Source: Muribaculaceae bacterium (GTDB lineage Bacteria; Bacteroidota; Bacteroidia; Bacteroidales; Muribaculaceae). From it: DNA of 64,000 nt. Made by a program: the position numbers and the translations under genes. The notes beneath the pieces are model-generated. The model had not been told where the DNA came from. It did not search any database and saw nothing but the letters and a program-made list of their open reading frames with translations. Positions 25,069-34,278 of this stretch are shown piece after piece. Each line of letters begins with the position of its first letter. Positions within the stretch are counted from its first letter, which is position 1. Where the stretch lies: assembly GCA_022510385.1 (NCBI GenBank), contig JAFLTQ010000001.1:152955-216954 (forward strand). Direction: 5' to 3'.

Positions 25069-25926
25069 TTAATTATTCCAAAGGAGCTTTTTTCTAAGGA
25101 TTGAGGGAAACTCTTCATCCTTTTTTCTTATAATTAGAGTGGAAAATGGAGCTTTCTTTACTTTGTATTCACCGTTGGCGGGGAGAATGATTGATCGGTC
25201 GTCAATGGACAGGATGAAATTATCGGCACGGCTTTCCGGAATAATCGTGATTAAAGAATCCGCGCCGGCCACAAGAGGCCGCAAGGTCAGAGTGTGAGGA
25301 GCTATCGGAGTCAGACACATACAGTCGATGGTGGGCTCTATGACAGGACCCCCTGCCGACAAGCTATATGCAGTGCTACCTGTTGGTGTGGATATTATAA
25401 GGCCATCACCTCTGTATTCGGCCAGGAAAGACCCGTTGACAAATGTTTTGACGGATAACATCGATGAGGCATGGCGCATAAAGGAAACTTCATTTAGCGC
25501 ATATTGCCATTTCTCCGGTGGAAGTGCCGGAGAACTTATTTCAAGGATCATTCTTTTTTCGATTCGTATATTCCCGTCACACACCTGCTTCACCATATAT
25601 TCAGCTTCATCGAATCCACAGGTGGAAAGAAATCCGAGATGACCCGTATTGATGCCGAGTATTGGAATCTCTTTGTCTTGAATCCAGCGTGCCGCCCTTA
25701 GAAAAGTGCCGTCGCCTCCGAGACTCATCACCATTGACACTCCCGGAGGAAGATGATCCGACGGAATAATCCCGCCGATATCTAAACCGTTTTCTTCAAG
25801 ATATTCAGCAAATTTTGAATATATATAGATTCGGAAACCTGAATTTTCGAGAAAAGAAAAAAGGCTCGCAATCCTCCCAAGCGGTTCGGGTTGCCGGCGG
25901 CTTCCGTATATTGCTATCTTATACAT
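25069..25926 (-). CDS. nadK: NAD kinase
   Basis: The enzyme phosphorylates NAD to NADP using ATP or polyphosphate in the cytosol. The 285-residue product shows the family's motifs in order: the GGDGT loop (SLGGDGTFLRAAR, about 69-81), LNEVSF with the conserved NE pair (about 144), and the glycine-rich GSTAYSLSAGGPV (about 181-193). Length is normal for bacterial NAD kinase (about 290). It lies 61 bp after the CBS-domain gene on the same strand, an order I recall as common in Bacteroidales. Confidence 0.95.
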   Translation of the reverse strand: MYKIAIYGSRRQPEPLGRIASLFSFLENSGFRIYIYSKFAEYLEENGLDIGGIIPSDHLPPGVSMVMSLGGDGTFLRAARWIQDKEIPILGINTGHLGFLSTCGFDEAEYMVKQVCDGNIRIEKRMILEISSPALPPEKWQYALNEVSFMRHASSMLSVKTFVNGSFLAEYRGDGLIISTPTGSTAYSLSAGGPVIEPTIDCMCLTPIAPHTLTLRPLVAGADSLITIIPESRADNFILSIDDRSIILPANGEYKVKKAPFSTLIIRKKDEEFPSILRKKLLWNN

Positions 25927-25987
25927 ACTTGAGCAAGTTGATTCTCAATATATATTCAGCTTATCATATAATCAGGTTATATTCTGT

Positions 25988-26497
25988 TCAGACATTCATA
26001 ATAGCCTGCAGAGACAGGAGACGCTCTGTTGCAATTTCCATTGTCTGGAAATCATCACTGCCCGAATGAGCCTCCACAACATGATATCCATATCTTTCCA
26101 GACTTCTGACTGCTGCTGTGGGGTCTGAATGTCTAACTCTAAGTGTCACGAGCATCAGGCCATTTTGCGAGGGTGCGGTGAAAAGGTCAACAAGATGTGC
26201 GTCTGAATCTTCAACGGCATGGGCCAAAAGGCTTGCGCTGTAATCCTGAGGATCACATTCCACGGCAATAACACTGCAGTCGTCACGCGGCGCTATCATT
26301 CTTCCCACTCCTTCCAAAAGGGATGATTCGTCAATAATTCCAAGTGGTGATCCACCTTCCACTACTGTCAATTCGTGGGCAGGTGAATCCAAAAGGCGCG
26401 GGATGATATCCAATACCGACATCTCGGAATCCACTTTTATCGATGGGAGTGTATCCTTTTCTATCCGTTTGAATGATAATATATCTTTGGCTGTCAT
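25988..26497 (-). CDS. CBS-domain protein
   Basis: The 169-residue protein begins MTAKDILSFKRIEKDTLPSI, as in a CBS pair, followed by a second CBS-like half around PAHELTVVEGGSPLGIIDESSLLEGV. CBS domains bind adenosyl compounds and regulate a partner. The last 70 residues (LMLVTLRVRHSDPTAAVRSLERYGYHV) resemble a small ACT-like fold, another ligand-binding regulatory module. It is the first gene of a minus-strand pair with nadK, so a regulatory link to NAD metabolism is possible but not shown. Confidence 0.8.
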   Translation of the reverse strand: MTAKDILSFKRIEKDTLPSIKVDSEMSVLDIIPRLLDSPAHELTVVEGGSPLGIIDESSLLEGVGRMIAPRDDCSVIAVECDPQDYSASLLAHAVEDSDAHLVDLFTAPSQNGLMLVTLRVRHSDPTAAVRSLERYGYHVVEAHSGSDDFQTMEIATERLLSLQAIMNV

Positions 26498-26505
26498 TGT
26501 TATAA

Positions 26506-26536
26506 TTGTCTCTTCCCCTATTTTTTGCTATTTTTG
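26506..26536 (+). promoter_or_regulatory. Promoter of the pdxJ operon
   Basis: TTG at 26506-26508, a 20-bp spacer and TATTTTTG at 26529-26536 match both Bacteroidota promoter elements. The leader to the pdxJ ATG is about 100 nt. Confidence 0.7.
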
Positions 26537-26541
26537 CATTT

Positions 26542-26549
26542 CAAAATTA
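26542..26549 (-). promoter_or_regulatory. -7 box for the CBS-nadK unit
   Basis: TAATTTTG on the minus strand lies 45 bp before the CBS gene. It sits 6 bp from the opposing pdxJ -7 box, so the two promoters would compete for polymerase. No -33 match was found. Confidence 0.45.
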
Positions 26550-26640
26550 CAAATTTTATGCCGAAAAATACGTTTTGAATTAAAAACAAATATATTTTTT
26601 TGATTCAAACTCTTGATCGGCTCAATCCAAAATACTGACA

Positions 26641-27354
26641 ATGACCAACTTAAGTGTAAATATAAATAAGGTAGCCACATTGCGAAATGCACGTGGGGAG
26701 AATGTGCCCGATGTTGTAAAATTTGCAGTGGATTGTGAAAAATATGGCGCAGATGGGATAACGGTGCATCCCAGACCCGACCAACGCCATATAACCTACG
26801 AAGATGTCAGAAAACTTCGGAAGGTAGTCACCACAGAGTTTAATATCGAAGGATTCCCTTCAAAAGAATTTATTGATTTGGTTGTGGAGGTTAAGCCGAC
26901 TCAAGTGACTTTAGTTCCGGATTTGCCGGGAGCCCTCACCTCGAGCGAAGGATGGGACACTGTAGTCAATAAAGATGTTTTGAAGAGAATATGCGATTTA
27001 TTACGCAGCGAAGGCATCAGGAGTTCAATTTTTGTTGACCCGCGCGGCGAGATGATAGCCGGGGCTTCAAACGTCGGGGCTGACCGCGTGGAGCTCTACA
27101 CGAAGCCTTATGCAGATATGTTTTCACAAGACCGTGAGTTTGCGATTGCTCCCTACATCGAAGCTGCAACATTAGCCAGAGAAGCGGGGCTTGGACTGAA
27201 CGCCGGACATGATCTCAACCTTGATAATTTGGGTTATTTTGCAGAAATGATTCCATGGCTTGATGAAGTAAGTATAGGGCACGCCTTGATTTCAGATGCC
27301 CTCTACTATGGTATTGAAGAAACCATCCGTCGCTACAAATCAGAATTAAGATAG
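26641..27354 (+). CDS. pdxJ: Pyridoxine 5'-phosphate synthase
   Basis: PdxJ condenses 1-deoxyxylulose 5-phosphate with 3-amino-2-oxopropyl phosphate to give pyridoxine 5'-phosphate, the last ring-forming step of the DXP-dependent vitamin B6 route. The 237-residue product begins LSVNINKVATLRNARG and has the conserved GADGITVHPRPDQRHI segment (about 34-49) and the phosphate-binding end EVSIGHALISDALYYG. The length is typical. It carries a strong upstream promoter and is followed after 2 bp by a TolQ/ExbB-like gene, an arrangement I recall from other Bacteroidales. Confidence 0.95.
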   Translation: MTNLSVNINKVATLRNARGENVPDVVKFAVDCEKYGADGITVHPRPDQRHITYEDVRKLRKVVTTEFNIEGFPSKEFIDLVVEVKPTQVTLVPDLPGALTSSEGWDTVVNKDVLKRICDLLRSEGIRSSIFVDPRGEMIAGASNVGADRVELYTKPYADMFSQDREFAIAPYIEAATLAREAGLGLNAGHDLNLDNLGYFAEMIPWLDEVSIGHALISDALYYGIEETIRRYKSELR

Positions 27355-27356
27355 AA

Positions 27357-27971
27357 ATGACATTTTGGGAATGTATTGAAAGGGGTGAATATGTGATGCT
27401 GGCCTTGGGGATTCTTCTCCTTGTCATTATCATCGTATGGTGGGTCTCCGGCCTTCGTATTGCCAAGGGCGGCAAAGGATATGGAATGTTGATGCAGAGG
27501 GTTCGCGATCATATTGTGGAAGGAGATTTGGAGAATGCCGCCAACATCAGCGAAAATCCGGCAAGCCCCGGGGGAGCTGTGCTCGCAGCAGGAATTTCCC
27601 ATATAGGACATTCTATTGCAGAAATCAGAGAAGCTATGAAAGGGGTCTCGACAATAGAATGTCAAAAAATGAACCGCGGGCTTATATGGTTGCGGTTAAT
27701 AGCCGTGACGTCCCCTCTATTGGGATTAGGAGGAACCTTGACCGGCATTATTGATAGGTTGGGATACCTCGCAAAATTAGGGAATGTTGATAGCGCTGCA
27801 ATTTGTGGAGCTCTCTCGCCGACAATAGTAACTACGGTGGTAGGGCTGGGAGTAGGAATCTTTTCTTTGATTGCTTTGGTCTCCCTGGAATCAATGATTA
27901 AAAAATCTGAGAGAAAATTGGAAGAATTGCAACTTGATTTCATTTCTCTTCTCGAAGAGCCCGCGCATTAA
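27357..27971 (+). CDS. MotA/TolQ/ExbB-type proton channel protein
   Basis: The 204-residue inner-membrane protein has a first helix at about 10-33, a cytoplasmic stretch (about 40-105) and two further helices at about 108-135 and 150-178. The second begins LIAVTSPLLGLGGTLTGII and the third contains GALSPTIVTTVVGLGVGI; both match the pore-lining TolQ/ExbB pattern. Such proteins form a pentameric proton channel with an ExbD/TolR partner that energises outer-membrane processes. No ExbD/TolR gene follows here, so the partner must be encoded elsewhere. Confidence 0.85.
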   Translation: MTFWECIERGEYVMLALGILLLVIIIVWWVSGLRIAKGGKGYGMLMQRVRDHIVEGDLENAANISENPASPGGAVLAAGISHIGHSIAEIREAMKGVSTIECQKMNRGLIWLRLIAVTSPLLGLGGTLTGIIDRLGYLAKLGNVDSAAICGALSPTIVTTVVGLGVGIFSLIALVSLESMIKKSERKLEELQLDFISLLEEPAH

Positions 27972-28039
27972 TATCCCCTACTTAAGAAGTTACCCTTATC
28001 AGAAATAAACAGCAACAAGCAAAAAATAAATCAGACATC

Positions 28040-31000
28040 GTGCGCACAAAGAATTATAATCTTGTCAATAATATCGGAGGCTGGATAGTTTTCGCCATAG
28101 CATTAGCGACCTATTGGCTCACATTAGAACCGACGGCATCCTACTGGGATTGCGGGGAGTTTATAATCCAGGCTGACAAATTAGAAGTTGGACATCCTCC
28201 GGGGAATCCGATATTTATGCTGACGGCAAGGTTTTTTGCCAACTTTGCAACAGATGCCGGAAGTATATCCGTCATGGTGAATGCAATGAGCGGATTATTA
28301 AGCGCACTGACAATATTGCTTTTATTCTGGACCATCACCCACTTAGTGAGACGTCTTGTAGTACGCGATAATCAGCGGAAAGAGATTAGCTTGCAGCAAT
28401 ACATTGCAATTATGGGCAGCGGGGTGGTCGGCTCTCTTGCCTATTGTTGGAGCGACACTTTCTGGTTTTCTGCTGTCGAAGGAGAGGTCTATGCCTTCTC
28501 ATCTTTCTGCACGGCTTTGGTTTTTTGGCTCATCCTGAAATGGGAAGATCATGCCGACTCTCCACATTCCGATCGTTATCTTATCCTGATAGCCTATATA
28601 ATTGGCGTGAGTGTTGCCGTGCATTTGCTTAATTTATTGTGTATTCCGGCTATCGTTTTGGTTTTTGCCTTCCGGAAATGGAAAGACATGACCTTGGTAA
28701 AGACTCTGTTTGTGCTGGTGATATCATTTGTGATGATAGCATTGGTTCTTTTTGGTCTTGTGCCCGGATTTATAAAAGTTGCGCAACAATTCGAATTGCT
28801 GTTTGTCAACGGTTTCCATTTGAGCTATAACAGCGGGGCAATCTTCTATGCACTGCTGACAGGAGGAATCTTTATATGGACCCTCTCCGAGTTGTATCGT
28901 CAGAAGAGCGGTTTGTGGATAAGGGTTTCCTTCCTGTTGAGTTTGGCAATATCGGGTATCTTCTTCTTTGGCGACACCTTTATTATAGGCTATTTTATCT
29001 GGGCTTTCGTAGCCTTCCTGCTCTTCTCCAAGTATGGCAGGAATCTTTCGGTAAGGGTACTAACAGTGATAATGTGGAGTATCGCAGTGATATTTGTGGG
29101 ATATTCCAGTTATGCATTGATACTCATCAGGTCGAGCGCCGACACGCCGATGAATCAGAATTCACCGGATAATGTTTTTGATCTTGCAAGCTATCTTAAC
29201 CGCGAGCAATATGGAGAGAATCCCTTGCTTTATGGGGAAACAATGAATTCTTCGCCCATGAAAGAGGTAGTGTCAGTGCAGAGAGACACTGTGGCGATGC
29301 GGTCAGACGGAAGTCCCGTTATTTTGGCAACTCCCTATTATAATTCAGTTATAGAGAAAGGGAAAGCTCAGTATGGGAAAGGCGTGGCAGGCGCAACTCC
29401 CTCTTCTGAATATGGATTCCTTTCTTTTGACGAAACTCTTGATAATGCGGCCCTGGCACAAAGAGGCGGGGATTATTATGTGAAAAGAGATTATAAACCG
29501 GAAGCCAAGTTGAATCCGGAATTGAATATGCTTTTCCCGCGTATCTATAGCAGAGCCCATAGAGACTATTATAAGCAATGGGTCAGACTTGACACTGCTC
29601 CAGGAAATCTTGTCCCGATATATGCTATTGATGCAGCAACGGGCGAAAAAGTGCCGGAGTTTGATCTCCAGCGCGAACCCGAATATAATCAGTTTACCGG
29701 AAGATATGTCTATCCGCAGAAGATGGCATATAAGCCCTCTTTTGCACAAAATCTTGCTTATTTCTTCAACTATCAGCTCACCCACATGTATCTTCGCTAT
29801 TTCATGTGGAATTTTGCAGGACGACAGAACGACATCAATAACCAGAACGGAGAACTTGATGCAGGCAACTGGATATCGGGCATACCTTTCATAGATAATC
29901 CGCGACTTGGCAATCAGAGTCTTCTCCCCGACGATCTCGGAGCAAATAACCCCGGACATAACAAATATTACCTTTTGCCATTGTTGCTGGGAATTATAGG
30001 CCTTCTTTGGCAATCCTTTACAGGCAAAAGAGGTATCGAACAGTTCTGGATTATTTTCTTCCTCTTCTTTATGACGGGGATTGCCATTGTGTTGTATCTG
30101 AATCAGCCCCCGAATCAACCGCGTGAAAGGGATTATGCTTTTGCAGGATCTTTCTATGCATATGCAATATGGATAGGTATGGGGGTAGCTGCTATCTGGC
30201 GTCTACTTTTAATGACCACAGGGAAAATTCTTAACAAGCAAAAAGAAACTGTTGCAATAGGTTATCCGGTCGACACCCCTGAAGGCAAAAAAATGGCTGA
30301 AAAAGAAAAAGAGGTGCTGCAGATAAATTCGCCATCCAATAATGAAGAGCCGGAACAATTGGATTCTATTATCAATGAGCCGAAAGAATTAGGTCCTTTC
30401 TCACGTTATTGTGCAATTGTGGCTTGTATTATCGGCTTGGTAATCCCTATTCAAATGGTTAGCCAGACATGGGACGACCATGACCGTTCCGGCAGATATG
30501 CAGCTCGAGATTTTGCCATTAACTATTTAGAGAGTCTTGAACCAAATGCTATAGTATTCTGCAACGGTGATAACGACACCTTCCCACTATGGTATGCTCA
30601 AGAAGTTGAAGGGATACGTCCTGACGTGAAAATCATCAATCTTAGTTATCTGAACTCCGACTGGTATGCCAACCAGCAAAGAAAGAAATCATATGATGCT
30701 GAGCCGGTGAGTTTCACTGCTACTCCGGCTGATTATGCTTATGGGAAGTCAGACGTCGCGATATTAGGGCGTGAAACAGCTCCTGCCGACCTTCTTTCAA
30801 GTTTGAAACTTCTTTATGAGGGATACGGGAAAGATATTTATGGATATTCAACGATGCCAAGCGCCGTAGTGACCATTCCAGTCGACAAAAAAGCCGTTAT
30901 GGAAAGAGGTTTGGTGGCTGCGAAAGACACTGCTGACATAGTGGATCAGATAGTCATAAACCTTAGAAACACCAAGGCCTTTAACCAAAAGGGATATCTC

Positions 31001-32080
31001 AGCTTAGGGGAGATTCTGATGCTTGACATAATCGCCACTAATGCTGCCGAAGGTTGGCCAAGACCTATCTATTGGGTCACAACTGTCGGGGATGATTACC
31101 ATCTGGGACTAACACCCTACCTTCGTTCCACCGGAATGGCCCATCAGTTGGTGCCGACTATGCAAGACGGTATCCCGGCTCGAGCCGACAGAGCCTATGA
31201 TGTGGTCACAAAAAAATATAGATGGGGTGGAGCTGACTTCACAAGCGGAAAAGCACCATATTTCGATGAAACGGCCCGTAGAATGTTGCTGACAACACGA
31301 TCCTCAATGCTGGATGTAGTAGCTGAACTAATCTATGAGGGCGATAGGTCGGAAGACTATTCTGAAAAACAGGATTATTATAAAAAAGCTCTTGAGGTTG
31401 CAAACCTGATAGATAAGAATTTGGATGAACGTACCGCTCCCTACGGGCTTAGCATAGCAAGCACACTCGCTGACCAATATTGCGAGCTCGGTCAGCCGGA
31501 GCGCCTTAATAACAAAGACCTTGTGGATAAAGGGCTCAAGATATTATGGAGGCTTTTGGAAAATTATGCTCCATACCTTGCTTATAACCGCATGGTGTCT
31601 CTAAATTTCGGAAATCCGGCTTTGACTCCGGAGTCGCGCCTTATTCCTTATCAATACTATCATTTTGTGGAAATGTATGATAGATATGGCGGTGATAAGG
31701 AGAAGGTTGAACAACTCGTCAATCGGTATGGAATTACCCTCGACGAGCTCAGGGATAACTATAATATGCTCTATGGTCGAAACCCGTCTTCAACGTCATC
31801 TTCTCCCGGGCCCGATGTGCAGACTATCAAGAATTACGCCGAGGAGATAGCTAAATATTGTGAGATTGCCAACGAGTTGTCAAAACTATCACCCGCTGAA
31901 TATGCAGCCAGAAGTGAAGATGAAAAACTGGTGGATTCCATGCTCTTTGTAGCATTGGAATATTACCAAACATTGGATCCTGATTTTAAATACCTTCAAG
32001 GGTATGAAAATTATGGCAAACTCGATATAACTCGAAGTCAGCGACTCAGCGAAGAGTATGATCGCAATCATCCTGAATAA
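28040..32080 (+). CDS. DUF2723 giant membrane protein
   Basis: The 1346-residue protein opens with a hydrophobic helix and TLEPTASYWDCGEF, the hallmark of DUF2723, a family with the look of PMT-type (GT-C) glycosyltransferases. About eight to ten transmembrane helices lie in the first 350 residues. A large soluble insertion follows, then more helices near 640-730 and 785-815, and a long extracytoplasmic C-terminal region. The initiation codon is GTG at 28040, consistent with the family N-terminus and an A-rich upstream stretch. The family is implicated in protein O-glycosylation in Bacteroidota by fold and context; I have no direct evidence here. A deacetylase gene follows after 15 bp. Confidence 0.88.
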   Translation: MRTKNYNLVNNIGGWIVFAIALATYWLTLEPTASYWDCGEFIIQADKLEVGHPPGNPIFMLTARFFANFATDAGSISVMVNAMSGLLSALTILLLFWTITHLVRRLVVRDNQRKEISLQQYIAIMGSGVVGSLAYCWSDTFWFSAVEGEVYAFSSFCTALVFWLILKWEDHADSPHSDRYLILIAYIIGVSVAVHLLNLLCIPAIVLVFAFRKWKDMTLVKTLFVLVISFVMIALVLFGLVPGFIKVAQQFELLFVNGFHLSYNSGAIFYALLTGGIFIWTLSELYRQKSGLWIRVSFLLSLAISGIFFFGDTFIIGYFIWAFVAFLLFSKYGRNLSVRVLTVIMWSIAVIFVGYSSYALILIRSSADTPMNQNSPDNVFDLASYLNREQYGENPLLYGETMNSSPMKEVVSVQRDTVAMRSDGSPVILATPYYNSVIEKGKAQYGKGVAGATPSSEYGFLSFDETLDNAALAQRGGDYYVKRDYKPEAKLNPELNMLFPRIYSRAHRDYYKQWVRLDTAPGNLVPIYAIDAATGEKVPEFDLQREPEYNQFTGRYVYPQKMAYKPSFAQNLAYFFNYQLTHMYLRYFMWNFAGRQNDINNQNGELDAGNWISGIPFIDNPRLGNQSLLPDDLGANNPGHNKYYLLPLLLGIIGLLWQSFTGKRGIEQFWIIFFLFFMTGIAIVLYLNQPPNQPRERDYAFAGSFYAYAIWIGMGVAAIWRLLLMTTGKILNKQKETVAIGYPVDTPEGKKMAEKEKEVLQINSPSNNEEPEQLDSIINEPKELGPFSRYCAIVACIIGLVIPIQMVSQTWDDHDRSGRYAARDFAINYLESLEPNAIVFCNGDNDTFPLWYAQEVEGIRPDVKIINLSYLNSDWYANQQRKKSYDAEPVSFTATPADYAYGKSDVAILGRETAPADLLSSLKLLYEGYGKDIYGYSTMPSAVVTIPVDKKAVMERGLVAAKDTADIVDQIVINLRNTKAFNQKGYLSLGEILMLDIIATNAAEGWPRPIYWVTTVGDDYHLGLTPYLRSTGMAHQLVPTMQDGIPARADRAYDVVTKKYRWGGADFTSGKAPYFDETARRMLLTTRSSMLDVVAELIYEGDRSEDYSEKQDYYKKALEVANLIDKNLDERTAPYGLSIASTLADQYCELGQPERLNNKDLVDKGLKILWRLLENYAPYLAYNRMVSLNFGNPALTPESRLIPYQYYHFVEMYDRYGGDKEKVEQLVNRYGITLDELRDNYNMLYGRNPSSTSSSPGPDVQTIKNYAEEIAKYCEIANELSKLSPAEYAARSEDEKLVDSMLFVALEYYQTLDPDFKYLQGYENYGKLDITRSQRLSEEYDRNHPE

Positions 32081-32095
32081 AACAGGCTCTATATA

Positions 32096-32713
32096 ATGCT
32101 GATCGAGAGGCCTCCTAAATTATTTAGAAAACTTTTCCCGGGAGTTCTTTTCCGTATGCCGGATAGCGGAATGCTTCCGGGAACAGTCTATTTAACCTTT
32201 GACGACGGTCCGATTCCGGAAGCCACCCCCTGGGTGTTGGAGGTCTTGGACAGGTTTGATATAAAGGCTACTTTTTTTATGGTGGGGGATAATGCCCGCA
32301 GATATCCGGAGCTCGTGGACAAAGTAAAAAAAGCAGGGCATAAAATTGCCAACCATTCTTTTCATCATATCCGAGGTCTGCATATCAATAAGCAGGATTA
32401 TATGAGCGACGTTGAGCTTTGTGAGGAAATCACTGAAACAAAACTTTTCCGGCCCCCTCATGGATATATGACTCCGAGCCAGTTGAAAGCTTTGAAAAGG
32501 AAATATAAGATTGTGATGTTCGATTTGGTGACACGTGATTACAGCAAACGCGTCAATGCCGAAGTTGTTGTCAGAAATATAAAGAAATATTCACGCGACG
32601 GCTCAATCATCGTGTTCCATGATTCCTTAAAAAGCATTGAGAAATTGAAGATCGCTCTTCCGGATTCCCTGTCTTATCTTCAGGAGAGGGGATTCCGTTT
32701 CGGATTGCTATAA
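32096..32713 (+). CDS. Polysaccharide deacetylase (NodB fold)
   Basis: The 205-residue protein has the NodB metal-dependent deacetylase motifs: TFDDGP with the catalytic and metal-binding Asp pair (about 37-42), HSFHH supplying the metal His residues (about 86-90), RPPHG (about 118), and the late IIVFHD segment. It removes acetyl groups from N-acetylated glycans. There is no obvious signal peptide, so the substrate may be a cytosolic or membrane-linked glycan precursor. It lies 15 bp downstream of the DUF2723 gene and is probably cotranscribed. In the 43-bp gap to the convergent next gene only a weak interrupted palindrome is visible. Confidence 0.88.
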   Translation: MLIERPPKLFRKLFPGVLFRMPDSGMLPGTVYLTFDDGPIPEATPWVLEVLDRFDIKATFFMVGDNARRYPELVDKVKKAGHKIANHSFHHIRGLHINKQDYMSDVELCEEITETKLFRPPHGYMTPSQLKALKRKYKIVMFDLVTRDYSKRVNAEVVVRNIKKYSRDGSIIVFHDSLKSIEKLKIALPDSLSYLQERGFRFGLL

Positions 32714-32756
32714 AAATCCTTATTGTTATTTTACTTTGCTTATGAGATAACTATTC

Positions 32757-34205
32757 TCATTCAGCATAAGCCCCAAGTGCCGGGAGACCGTTGAGCAGCC
32801 TGTAGACTCCAAGCATATCATAAAGAGATTCAGAATTCAGATATGCCGGATTCCCTTTCCCTATGGCCGGGGAATCGGGTTGAAGAGTATAGTCGAAATA
32901 ATAATCTTCGCGAATCGTGTTATAGAGAGGATCTTCATTCCATACGCAGTTGATGAAATTCTCATCATCCGAACCGTTTGCCTTGAACAGCATATTAAGC
33001 ATAAAAACATTTGATCCGATAAGTTCGCCCGGATATAGAGGATCTCCTATTTCTCCCCATACGATACCATTTTCGAAATTAGCGGTCATGAGAGGTTGGT
33101 CGTTATCTTCCATATTCTCGGGCAAACAATGCTCAAGATATAGATTCGGTTGATGGAGTGAGGCAAAGAGATAAGCATTGGCAATTGTGCATTGCACAAA
33201 ATTATGAAGTCCTCCTGTTAGTTTCACAACTGATCCGGCCGCTTCAGAAAAACAGCAACCATAGGCATCTACCGCTGAATATTTAGAATTCAATACGTTG
33301 CTCTGTGAATTATGTAGCCAGCAATTCACGAGTGTCAATTTATTCTTGGAGAGGTCACCACAAGAGTCTACTCTCAGCCCTGAAACAGTGGAACGCATAT
33401 TGACATATTCCATCCGGTTACCGAAAGATTCTTGCGTGAAATTCAATCCACCCCATTGGCCGGCGAGCTGATCATAAGCCACATCGGGAAGAATATCGTC
33501 AAGCCGGTCTCCACTCATTCTTATGAAATTACCGGGTTCCCCGATAGCCAATAAAGACCCTTGGATTTCCATTTGGGCCTTATCATGGAAAAGGAGCCAA
33601 GCTCCGGGCTCTACTTTAAGAGTGGCACCGGGCATCACTCTCAGTGTGTCGAATATTACGTAAGGTCGCAGAGAAGTTAGAATCATATCATCCTCCACCG
33701 TTAAGGATTTAAGTCTTGTCACATTCCAGCCCCACGCCTCTATTTCTACGTCTTGGGTCACTCCGTTTGTGACAAACTCCAATTGATCTGCTATCCTGAA
33801 AGGCTCGTTAGAGTCATCGGCTTTAATGAAACACTCGAGGAAGACATAAATAGAATCATTCCCTCGAATTTCCACATCTGAAAATGAGTCCCCGCTTACC
33901 CCGTCGACATTCAAACGGAAGGGCGACTCGGAATTACGAAGCCTTATGGATGAAATATTGACACCCTTGGCGTTACGGTTGTAGACTTTCAGACGAGCCG
34001 TCGGGGTGCCAAGGTCTGTAAAAATAGCTCCGAAATTTACAGTGTCTGTAGAAAAAGTTAGTGTTGCCGAAGGAGAATCTGTGATGTCATCGCTAATACA
34101 AGAAGGCAGTAAGGCCATCGGAAACATCAAAAAAAGGAGAATATAAACAGCGGAATATTTCCCTAAACCATTTGAAGAGAATCCAATTTTTCTTAAAATT
34201 GACAT
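32757..34205 (-). CDS. Right-handed beta-helix lipoprotein
   Basis: The 482-residue protein has a lipoprotein signal peptide ending in LLPSC. A beta-sandwich-like region (about 45-180) follows, with text such as VNFGAIFTDLGTPTARLKVYN typical of abnormal-spindle/Ig-like modules. The C-terminal half has parallel beta-helix repeats (VNCWLHNSQSNVL, YGCCFSEAAGS, VQCTIANAYLF). An upstream ATG at 34346 would extend 47 residues into the lpxB gene on the other strand and is rejected; the ATG at 34205 places the signal peptide correctly. Beta-helices often bind or cleave polysaccharides, but no catalytic residues can be assigned. Confidence 0.8.
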   Translation of the reverse strand: MSILRKIGFSSNGLGKYSAVYILLFLMFPMALLPSCISDDITDSPSATLTFSTDTVNFGAIFTDLGTPTARLKVYNRNAKGVNISSIRLRNSESPFRLNVDGVSGDSFSDVEIRGNDSIYVFLECFIKADDSNEPFRIADQLEFVTNGVTQDVEIEAWGWNVTRLKSLTVEDDMILTSLRPYVIFDTLRVMPGATLKVEPGAWLLFHDKAQMEIQGSLLAIGEPGNFIRMSGDRLDDILPDVAYDQLAGQWGGLNFTQESFGNRMEYVNMRSTVSGLRVDSCGDLSKNKLTLVNCWLHNSQSNVLNSKYSAVDAYGCCFSEAAGSVVKLTGGLHNFVQCTIANAYLFASLHQPNLYLEHCLPENMEDNDQPLMTANFENGIVWGEIGDPLYPGELIGSNVFMLNMLFKANGSDDENFINCVWNEDPLYNTIREDYYFDYTLQPDSPAIGKGNPAYLNSESLYDMLGVYRLLNGLPALGAYAE

Positions 34206-34278
34206 CAAAGTTCTAAATAATATTTTCCGAGCCACGTTCATATAATAAGAACGAGAGGAATAACTGCAATATTGCGCT

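Noticed and set aside
29345..30118. 257-codon minus-strand frame inside the DUF2723 gene
   Set aside because: It lies entirely within a well-supported gene on the other strand and has the irregular composition of an antisense shadow.
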